Shown here piece after piece: positions 23,616 through 29,886 of a stretch of 29,886 nt of DNA. This DNA is from a virus. The stretch's first letter is position 1. Every line of letters starts with the position of its first letter. The notes beneath the pieces are model-generated. The model did no database searches. It saw nothing but the letters and a program-made list of their open reading frames with translations, and was not told the origin of the DNA. The stretch spans positions 1 to 29,886 of IMG/VR virus record IMGVR_UViG_3300009320_001195; one strand, written 5' to 3'. A program made the translations under genes and the position numbers.

Positions 23616-24386
23616 ATGAGCATAATGATCCAAGTCTCCAATCTGTGTGTGACCTATGCCCCGCGCAATGGCAGCCCGGCGGTTCCGGCGCTGCAGGAGC
23701 TCTGTGTCCAAGTGCGGAAGGGCGAGTTCTTCAGCATTGTGGGGCCATCCGGGTGCGGCAAGACAACGCTCCTCAGATGCTTGGGAGGCCTGATGGCCCC
23801 AACAGAGGGAGTCATTCAGATCGGGGGCAACGATCCGGAGACGGCCCGGAAGATGCGGATGTTCAGCTTTGATTTTCAGGACCCGGCCCTCATCCCATCC
23901 AGAACCGCACTCCGTAACGCCCAGCTTCCGGGGGAAGTGCTACGGAGCCGTGAGGTCCTTGATCGTGCGAGAGATATGCTGGTTCGAGTTGGGCTCGGGG
24001 ATTGCGAGGAACTTCTTCCTGGACAGCTTTCCGGCGGAATGCAGGCCCGAGTGGCCTTGGCACGTGCGTTGAGCGTGTCGCCGCAGATTCTTCTCATGGA
24101 CGAGCCGTTCGGCAGCCTGGATGCTCTGACTCGCGAGAAGCTGAACATGGACCTCCTGAAGCTCTGGCGGCAGAACGCCTACACCGTTGTCTTCGTTACC
24201 CACAGCATTCCCGAGGCATGTCTGCTGTCAGATCGCGTTGCCGTGATGACTCCTCGTCCCGGAAGGATGGCGGAGGTGATTGATATCCCCATTGATAGGC
24301 CGCGCAGTCTGGCTTCGCAATACGCAGTCGGCTTTGGTGAGACAGCCGACAGAATCCGGGCCGCTATGGCGGAGAACGGACAATGA
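23616..24386 (+). CDS. ABC transporter ATPase, nitrate/taurine/NMT1 type
   Basis: 256 residues from ATG 23616; an in-frame ATG 12 codons upstream lies at the putative transcription start and is less likely. Walker A is G43-P-S-G-C-G-K-T-T, the signature is L-S-G-G-M-Q-A-R, Walker B is I-L-L-M-D-E-P-F-G-S-L-D, and the switch His is in F-V-T-H-S. The P-F-G-S-L-D-A-L-T-R sequence and length mark the NitT/TauT/SsuB/ThiZ group of importers. Its stop overlaps the permease start by 4 bases. Confidence 0.93.
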   Translation: MSIMIQVSNLCVTYAPRNGSPAVPALQELCVQVRKGEFFSIVGPSGCGKTTLLRCLGGLMAPTEGVIQIGGNDPETARKMRMFSFDFQDPALIPSRTALRNAQLPGEVLRSREVLDRARDMLVRVGLGDCEELLPGQLSGGMQARVALARALSVSPQILLMDEPFGSLDALTREKLNMDLLKLWRQNAYTVVFVTHSIPEACLLSDRVAVMTPRPGRMAEVIDIPIDRPRSLASQYAVGFGETADRIRAAMAENGQ

Positions 24387-25195
24387 CTCCTCCACAAGGA
24401 CTCCATCCCAAGCTCTCCATGAGCCGATTGCTCGCGAAGACGACTCGGTCCGCTGGGCCGCCTCTGGGATTGTTGTTGGCCGTGTTTCTGCTCTGGCAGT
24501 TCGCCGTGCCCGCCTTCGGCATCAAACCATACCTTATCCCCACCCCGACAGACATCGCCGCTGAGATCGCCCAAGGCCCAATCAAGCTCCTCATGCACAC
24601 CGGCGTGACGCTCTTGGAGTCGGCACTCGGTTTCGTCCTGGCTTGTCTCATCGGGTTTGTGACGGCCGTGGTCTTTGTCCATTACAGGCCAGCCGAGCGG
24701 CTTGCCTACCCCTATGTCGTTGCTTTCAAGGCCATCCCGCTGATCGCCATGGCCCCTCTCCTGATTGTCTGGTTCGGGAATGGCCTGTCGGCAAAGGTGA
24801 TCATGAGCGCGATGATCTGCTTCTTCCCGATAGTCGTCAGTACGACGGTTGGGCTTCGTGACGTGAGTTCAGCGTCGCTGGACCTCATGCACTCACTTTC
24901 TGCAAGTAAGTGGCAGATACTCATGATGGTCCGTCTGCCAGGCGCTGGCCCGCACATCTTCGCCGCGCTCAAGGTAGCGTCAACACTGAGCGTCATAGGC
25001 GCGATAGTCGCAGAGCTTACCGGGGCGGATCGTGGTCTCGGTTACCTCATCGTGGTGAGCTCTTACCGGATGGAAACGGCCGCGCTATTTGCGGCCATTC
25101 TGGCCAGTGCCCTAGCCGGGGTGAGTCTCTTCGGTGTCTTAGCCTTTGCCGAAAGGCGACTCCTCTCATGGCATCAAGCGTTCCGTGAGCCGTGA
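24383..25195 (+). CDS. ABC transporter permease, NitT/TauT type
   Basis: 270 residues with about six hydrophobic segments, beginning with L-G-L-L-L-A-V-F-L-L-W-Q. The cytoplasmic EAA-type loop is S-A-S-K-W-Q-I-L-M-M-V-R-L-P-G-A-G-P, which docks on the ATPase. The sequence F-K-A-I-P-L-I-A-M-A-P-L-L-I-V-W-F-G is characteristic of the SsuC/TauC/ThiX group. ATG 24383 overlaps the ATPase stop. Substrate is set by the binding protein downstream. Confidence 0.92.
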   Translation: MTPPQGLHPKLSMSRLLAKTTRSAGPPLGLLLAVFLLWQFAVPAFGIKPYLIPTPTDIAAEIAQGPIKLLMHTGVTLLESALGFVLACLIGFVTAVVFVHYRPAERLAYPYVVAFKAIPLIAMAPLLIVWFGNGLSAKVIMSAMICFFPIVVSTTVGLRDVSSASLDLMHSLSASKWQILMMVRLPGAGPHIFAALKVASTLSVIGAIVAELTGADRGLGYLIVVSSYRMETAALFAAILASALAGVSLFGVLAFAERRLLSWHQAFREP

Positions 25196-25285
25196 GGATC
25201 CGGCGAGAGTCGTTTTGGCGTTCCAGCAGTATGGTCATATGGCCTGCGCGCGGGCCATGGTTCCTATGAGAACAAGGAGTTGCAG

Positions 25286-26335
25286 ATGAGCGATGGTGAA
25301 CTGAAAGCCGGAAACAAGCGCCTGTTTATCGTCATCGGCGTGATTCTTCTCGTCGTGGTCGTGGGAGCGGTCGTTCTCCTCAAGTCAGCTGCGCCTGAGC
25401 CGGCCAAGGACGGTCAGCAAGGGAGTCAGAAGACCCTCACACGGTGTTCACTGCGGCTGAAGTGGATTCTCGTGAGCGGCTTCGCGGGAGAGTTGGCGGC
25501 AAAGGATCAAGGCTACTTCGAGGAAGAAGGTCTGGACGTCACGATTCTGCCGGGTGGGTTCGAGAACAAGCCGGAGAAGCTGGTCGCGGCGGGCTCTGAC
25601 ACTTTCGGCATCACCGGCGCGGATGGAGTGCTCCTCGCACGCCAACAGGGAGTGCCGATCGTCGCATTTGCCGCTCAATACTCCCGGAACGCAACAGCCT
25701 TCTTCTCCCTCAAGTCATCCGGGATCACCAAGCCGCAACAGTTTGCTGGCAAGAAGGTAGGGGTGAAATACGGACTGGAGATGGACCCCATCTACAGAGC
25801 TCTTCTCAAGAAGACGGGTGTCGATGCCTCAGGCATTACCGAGGTGCCCATGTCATACTCGATTGCCCCTCTCTTGGAGGGACAGGTTGACGTGTTCCCT
25901 TCATACATGAATTCCATCTTTCCGGCAGCGACAAAGAAGGGGGCTGAGGTCAACGTCATCGATCCAAACGACTATGGCGTTCGCTTCCACGGCAATGTCT
26001 ACTTCTGCACCGAGGAGACGTACAAGAACAAGCCGGAGTTGGTGTCAGCCTTTGCGCGCGCCGTGATAAAGGGCTGGCAATGGGCAGCGGAGAACCCGGC
26101 CAAAGTTGGGGAGCTCGTGAAGAAGTTCAATACCGAAGCCGATCCGGAAGCGGAAGTTGAGGCCTTCCGAGTGGTTTTGCCGTATCTGAAACCGGCGAAC
26201 GGGAAGATCGGCTGGCTAAACCGGACCGTTGTTGAAGGAACAAAGGCAATCCTCATGGACGCAGGGTCGCTCAAGAAGGACGTCCCCATCGATGAGGCGT
26301 TCACCTGGGACATCCTCAATCAGATCTACAAATAG
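25286..26335 (+). CDS. NMT1/ThiY-like substrate-binding protein with N-terminal membrane anchor
   Basis: 349 residues from ATG 25286, with AAGGAG 6 bases upstream. A single N-terminal hydrophobic segment (about residues 14-35, L-F-I-V-I-G-V-I-L-L-V-V-V-V) has no lipobox Cys, so it probably stays as a membrane anchor. The mature part starts C-S-L-R-L-K-W-I-L-V-S-G-F-A-G-E-L-A-A-K-D and continues G-Y-F-E-E-E-G-L-D-V-T-I-L-P-G-G, the NMT1/THI5-like pattern seen in ThiY and related proteins. Binding of a pyrimidine-type thiamin precursor is possible. Other aromatic or sulfonated ligands also occur in this fold, and no thiamin genes or TPP riboswitch are next to it. Confidence 0.88.
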   Translation: MSDGELKAGNKRLFIVIGVILLVVVVGAVVLLKSAAPEPAKDGQQGSQKTLTRCSLRLKWILVSGFAGELAAKDQGYFEEEGLDVTILPGGFENKPEKLVAAGSDTFGITGADGVLLARQQGVPIVAFAAQYSRNATAFFSLKSSGITKPQQFAGKKVGVKYGLEMDPIYRALLKKTGVDASGITEVPMSYSIAPLLEGQVDVFPSYMNSIFPAATKKGAEVNVIDPNDYGVRFHGNVYFCTEETYKNKPELVSAFARAVIKGWQWAAENPAKVGELVKKFNTEADPEAEVEAFRVVLPYLKPANGKIGWLNRTVVEGTKAILMDAGSLKKDVPIDEAFTWDILNQIYK

Positions 26336-26397
26336 GCCCTACGCACGGCATGGCTATCGCGCCTCCTACGACCCGCCGCCATGCCTGAGGAGAAGAC

Positions 26398-27168
26398 TTG
26401 AAGCCTGCTGAATTCAAAGCGAAGGTCGCCACGGCATTCGACGAACTGCTGCCGCTGTGTGAGACCATATCGACGCAGAGCCGCTTTCTCGACGACGAGG
26501 TCTTGGCGTATGCACCAGACAACTGCACTCACACAGTTGACCTTGGCTGCGGATACGGCGACTTGAGCAGAAAGCTGGCCGGCTGTTGTGACAACGTCAC
26601 AGGCTACGACATTTCGCACCGCATGATCGATGAAGCTCGGAAGCGAAACGAGCGTGCCGAAAGCGGAAACGTCACATTCGTGGAAGGTGATTGCGAAGAA
26701 CTCATCCATGACTTCCGCGACGTAGATTACGTTGTCTGTGTCCGCGCAATCCACTATTTCGACATTGCTGCATTACTCGGCCTTCTGCGGGCCACAGCCA
26801 AGCCAGGCGCGCGACTCATCGTTGTCGGGATATCGAGGAAGTTCCATCGGAACGCGTTCCTCAACCTTGTTCTGGAGTCGGTGTTTTATGCGGCGCATCC
26901 GTGCTTGGCTTGGCGATTTGTCAGGCGATTTGGGCTTAAGCTCTTCATCGAGATACATAGGCTGAAGTTCCTTCTGGATCGCTCGCCCCTCTGGAACAGG
27001 CACATCGACAGTCTGATCTTCGACGGCATGTTGACAACATATAGTGAGTGCGCCAGACTTTACCGTGACCTCCTGCCAGGATGTTCCATCGAACGGATCA
27101 CGGTGAGGGAGTTCATTGTCAGGTGGGAGAAGGTAGAATTTGCGGATGCCGACCGAGTTACGAAATGA
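26398..27168 (+). CDS. Class I SAM-dependent methyltransferase
   Basis: 256 residues from TTG 26398, with GAGGAGAAG upstream. Motif I is V47-D-L-G-C-G-Y-G, and the acidic end of strand 2 is G-Y-D-I-S. V-E-G-D-C-E-E-L matches motif II and D-Y-V-V-C-V-R-A-I-H-Y-F the later strand. The remaining C-terminal 100 residues are hydrophobic and basic and not specific. This is the small-molecule/lipid methyltransferase type (Methyltransf_11/25). Its end overlaps the kinase-like gene by 23 bases. Substrate unknown. Confidence 0.85.
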   Translation: MKPAEFKAKVATAFDELLPLCETISTQSRFLDDEVLAYAPDNCTHTVDLGCGYGDLSRKLAGCCDNVTGYDISHRMIDEARKRNERAESGNVTFVEGDCEELIHDFRDVDYVVCVRAIHYFDIAALLGLLRATAKPGARLIVVGISRKFHRNAFLNLVLESVFYAAHPCLAWRFVRRFGLKLFIEIHRLKFLLDRSPLWNRHIDSLIFDGMLTTYSECARLYRDLLPGCSIERITVREFIVRWEKVEFADADRVTK

Positions 27169-29359
27169 CCGATTCCTGGAATTGCTGCGGGCGCTGTGGG
27201 CAGCGAACGGCCCTGCTGACGCAATTCGCTACGCGAGTCAGAGCCGCAGCTTGGCTTGCGTCAAGCAAGATATGGGATCGAGTTTTACTCGCCTGTTGAC
27301 CGCTTACCGAAGTGTCTACGAGATCAGCGAAGACCGAGGGAACTTGGGCTGGCTCCAATCGCTTCTCCTGCATGAGCAGTCTCTCTCCGTCCTGCGAAAC
27401 ATGGGGTTCCTGTATGGCGCCTTCTTTGTTTCCGACCTCCGGGAGAAGACCTTCAGTTTCCCCAATATCGATTGTTCCCCTCACTCCATTACCCTTCCGC
27501 TTGTCTTTCCAGAGGAGCCCCACAAGGGCAACACGCGCAAACGGCTTCGTTGGGTTGCGGAGCACCTCGTTACCATGTACGGGGTGTTCAGGCAGCCCTT
27601 CGAACTCTGGCAAAGTGAATTCCGAGCCCTTGACGCAAATCATCTTCGCTCGCGCATCCAGCAGCGACTGACGAAGCATGATGACCGGGGCCACGTCCTT
27701 AGGCCCGTCTTCGCCGATCCGTCGCGATTCGCCGGACTCTTGGCCGGAACAGTCTCGCCAGACGAAGGCGTGGATGTTCTTGATGATCTCTTCTCCGGTT
27801 TCCTGGTGGCCGAAGAAGACGAACTAGTACGCCTTACAGCCCTGGTCGTGGTTTTGGGGCACCTTTTGACATATGTGATCCACGCGTTCTTCAGCCAGAA
27901 GCCATCTGAGCCGTCTGAGCTTCCCTGGTCCGTCGATTGCTTTCTCAATGGGATGGTAGGCACAACCACTCTGGAGAAGCGCCTGTCCTGCATATACGTT
28001 GAGCCTGGCGAGGTTGCCTGGGGGATTCTCTCCAGAATACGCTCATCTAAGGAGGATGGAGCGGAAGGCTCACGGGCCTTTGACGACAGAATGAGAGCCT
28101 ATGAACTCTCGCCTGTTGGCGGAGGTTTAGGCCGTACGGCGGAGGATGTTGTCTCATGGCTGCGCAAGGTGCTGATCGTGATGCCCGAGGACTATGCTGA
28201 CGTGCTAACGCGATACATCACCTGCCCATCGGGGGCGGCGAGCGGTTGGGAGGAACGGATTGGCGAGCTTGAGGCCGCCTTGGTTGGTGGGGACGCCAAG
28301 GCAGTTTGCAGCGCTCTGGATCGCTTCCAGCCCGCTCACGAATCCGGCTATCGCTTCAACGTTCCCTTACAACTCGTGCTGAAGCACAGAGACTGGGGCG
28401 ATTGGGCGTTCGGGTACCGCCGGGGATACCTCTTTGTGCCATGCTCGACGGTGCAGCTAGAGGCGGGGGACTGTGACGAGTTCTCCGTCGCATCGCTGAA
28501 CATCGACGCACAGTTCCTTGAGGAGCGCTTCCGGAAGCAAGCGGATCCGAACGGCAATGGCCTACTCTCGACGCGGGACGAGTACGCTACGTTGTTGCGA
28601 AGCACTGTTGGCGACCTCAGCCTGTTCTGTGCGGTTCTTCATGGGGCAGCTGACTACGAGCGTCGACGCGCCATTGTGATCCAAGCCGGGCGTACCGCAG
28701 AACGCTTCCTCATGAGCAATCTGTTGCTTGTTCGTTCGAACCATGACTTGGGCACGCTGCAGACGCAAGTGGGTGGAGGCGTTACTAGTCTTCTCGATGA
28801 GTGGGATCGCAGGTCCGACGCAGAGAAACGCGAAGACTTGGAGGAAGTTCTCGCGAACACCCAGCTTGCTTTCTTGGGCGCGGAACTCGATCTCCCTTGG
28901 GTAGAATCGGGCAGACCGTTGGACATGGAATCCATTTCCCACCTTAAGAGCCTGCTTGAACCCGCCGTTCGGTTTCGAGGAGTGCGAGTTGCTTTCCATG
29001 GCGATTGGGACAAGACAACTGAGGTCCCCAAGGCGCTTAGGGTCGTGTTCTCGAACCTGATTCGGAACGCCATCGACATGGTAGGAAACGAGGAAGTCGT
29101 CCTTGAGGCTCGTGTCTGTGAAACTGCGGCTGAGTTTATCTGCCGCAGCCAGAGGCCAATGGTTGCGTTCTTCCGGCATCAGGCTTTCATCGGACCTCTA
29201 TCCCCCAAGCCACCTCTCGAACATCGGGGTCTCTGGATATGCCGTCGGTTTGTTGTAGATTTGTGTCAAGGAGAGTGGTCTCTGGCGGAGGAAACAGATA
29301 AGTTCCAGACAAACATTCGAGTATGTGTTCCTCTCGGACTAGGGAGTAGGCAGAAATGA
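27146..29359 (+). CDS. Large protein with degenerate histidine-kinase-type ATPase C-terminus
   Basis: 737 residues from ATG 27146 (AGAAGG upstream; a TTG two codons earlier is weaker). The first about 500 residues are mostly soluble, mixed helical, and match no domain I know. Near 530 lies S-N-H533-D-L-G-T-L-Q-T-Q-V, which resembles a histidine phosphoacceptor helix. The end has an N-box-like V-F-S-N637-L-I-R-N641-A-I-D and a late G-L-W-I-C-R-R-F-V-V-D-L-C-Q-G with F-Q-T-N-I-R-V-C-V-P-L, as in HATPase_c domains. The usual G1 D-x-G-x-G is missing. It overlaps a response regulator gene by 4 bases, supporting a two-component role. No transmembrane sensor is visible, so the input should be cytoplasmic. 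Active kinase, pseudokinase or other ATPase are all possible. Confidence 0.7.
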   Translation: MPTELRNDRFLELLRALWAANGPADAIRYASQSRSLACVKQDMGSSFTRLLTAYRSVYEISEDRGNLGWLQSLLLHEQSLSVLRNMGFLYGAFFVSDLREKTFSFPNIDCSPHSITLPLVFPEEPHKGNTRKRLRWVAEHLVTMYGVFRQPFELWQSEFRALDANHLRSRIQQRLTKHDDRGHVLRPVFADPSRFAGLLAGTVSPDEGVDVLDDLFSGFLVAEEDELVRLTALVVVLGHLLTYVIHAFFSQKPSEPSELPWSVDCFLNGMVGTTTLEKRLSCIYVEPGEVAWGILSRIRSSKEDGAEGSRAFDDRMRAYELSPVGGGLGRTAEDVVSWLRKVLIVMPEDYADVLTRYITCPSGAASGWEERIGELEAALVGGDAKAVCSALDRFQPAHESGYRFNVPLQLVLKHRDWGDWAFGYRRGYLFVPCSTVQLEAGDCDEFSVASLNIDAQFLEERFRKQADPNGNGLLSTRDEYATLLRSTVGDLSLFCAVLHGAADYERRRAIVIQAGRTAERFLMSNLLLVRSNHDLGTLQTQVGGGVTSLLDEWDRRSDAEKREDLEEVLANTQLAFLGAELDLPWVESGRPLDMESISHLKSLLEPAVRFRGVRVAFHGDWDKTTEVPKALRVVFSNLIRNAIDMVGNEEVVLEARVCETAAEFICRSQRPMVAFFRHQAFIGPLSPKPPLEHRGLWICRRFVVDLCQGEWSLAEETDKFQTNIRVCVPLGLGSRQK

Positions 29360-29784
29360 CCGAGCTCGAAAGACCTGCGTCTCAGATATCTGTGCTTGTT
29401 GTTGAGGACAGTAAGACCCTTCGCACCGAGTGGCTTCGCAGTATCACGCATGCATACGAGGGCATTTCTGTGCATGAAGCGGACTCGTTTGACGGCGTCG
29501 CAGAACTCCTGGAGGGAGGGATCCGGCCGGCGGTCGCCGTAGTCGATCATCGCCTGAAATCATCAGAGCGATGCCCCACGGCCAGCGGACTGGACGTTGT
29601 CAAACGGTTGAAAGCAGATTGCCCAAACATCCGTATCCTCGTCATGAGTGCCTACTCCATGGACACAATAGATGGTGAGAAGGTCTACAGGATGTACCTG
29701 ACCGTCGCGCAAGATGTTGAATTCCTGGACAAGGCACCCGAGGGAGTGGTGGCCACAGGTTTCGCGGCCCTAGTGGCCTGTTGA
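29356..29784 (+). CDS. Single-domain response regulator (REC)
   Basis: 142 residues, ATG 29356 overlapping the kinase-like gene. The receiver core is complete: V-L-V-V-E17-D18-S, phosphoacceptor D64 in A-V-V-D-H-R-L, S98 in I-L-V-M-S-A, and K126 in F-L-D-K-A. No output domain follows, so it signals by protein contact, like CheY/Spo0F-type regulators. It is most likely the partner of the preceding protein. It is slightly long for a bare REC because of a loop around the D64-S98 region. Confidence 0.87.
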   Translation: MTELERPASQISVLVVEDSKTLRTEWLRSITHAYEGISVHEADSFDGVAELLEGGIRPAVAVVDHRLKSSERCPTASGLDVVKRLKADCPNIRILVMSAYSMDTIDGEKVYRMYLTVAQDVEFLDKAPEGVVATGFAALVAC

Positions 29785-29866
29785 AGAAGGCGACTTGCAC
29801 TTTGGGTGATCGTTATGGTACACGTTGACGCATGGCAGATATCCCCCCTCAGAGGAGTCCCTGACC

Positions 29867-29886
29867 ATGTGTCTTTACGTTCGCCG
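29867..29886 (+). CDS. Possible start of next gene (truncated)
   Basis: ATG 29867 has AGAGGAG 9 bases upstream, and 20 bases of open frame (M-C-L-Y-V-R) remain before the window ends. Too short to name. Confidence 0.35.

Noticed and set aside
27146-29784. Known two-component phage-defence system (Detocs type)
   Set aside because: No effector nucleosidase gene and no matching sensor domain can be recognised; the right edge is cut.

Overview
The window is high-GC bacterial DNA (roughly 60 percent GC by eye) with tightly packed, almost entirely plus-strand genes. Many genes are coupled through 4-base ATGA overlaps, and GTG or TTG starts are common. The content is accessory: a contractile phage-tail baseplate operon, a peptide-modification cassette, a type I restriction locus, and a transporter plus signalling block. 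No ribosomal, tRNA or other phylogenetic marker is present, so I do not assign a phylum.

Region 1 (1-11317) is the hub, spike and baseplate part of a contractile tail (prophage, tailocin or related injection system). It runs: C-terminus of a gpD-like hub protein, gpV/gp5-like spike protein, PAAR tip, then a highly unusual insert, then gp25/W, gpJ, gpI, two fibre-like small proteins and an XhlA-like membrane protein. The insert begins directly after PAAR. It encodes a 607-residue protein with an N-terminal bacterial-Ig-like domain followed by 125 consecutive Cys-Xaa-Xaa-Xaa units in perfect register, then two radical SAM/SPASM enzymes, a family 9 glycosyltransferase and a coiled-coil protein. 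Gene spacing from PAAR to the XhlA-like gene is nearly continuous (gaps of -4 to 43 bases). The Cys-repeat protein and its presumed modifying enzymes therefore appear to be an integral part of the tail operon. This is the most likely undescribed system in the window: a giant, radical-SAM-modified CXXX-repeat protein carried by, or built into, a contractile tail.

Region 2 (11678-14678) is a compact six-gene cassette: small basic protein, amidoligase, unknown protein, DUF5049-like protein, class II glutamine amidotransferase and gamma-glutamylcyclotransferase. These families suggest formation, ammonia supply and removal of isopeptide or gamma-glutamyl bonds.

Region 3 (14735-23404) starts at a good sigma70-type promoter. 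It encodes an XRE-type regulator and a type I restriction-modification system (hsdM, hsdS, hsdR) with a small ORF and a YhcG/DUF1016 nuclease-like gene between hsdM and hsdS. HsdS carries a fused C-terminal DUF4065/Panacea-type domain.

Region 4 (23413-29784) has paired palindromes and hairpins ahead of a three-gene NMT1/ThiY-type ABC importer. A class I methyltransferase, a large protein with a degenerate histidine-kinase-type ATPase end, and a single-domain response regulator follow. The start of one more gene may lie at the right edge.
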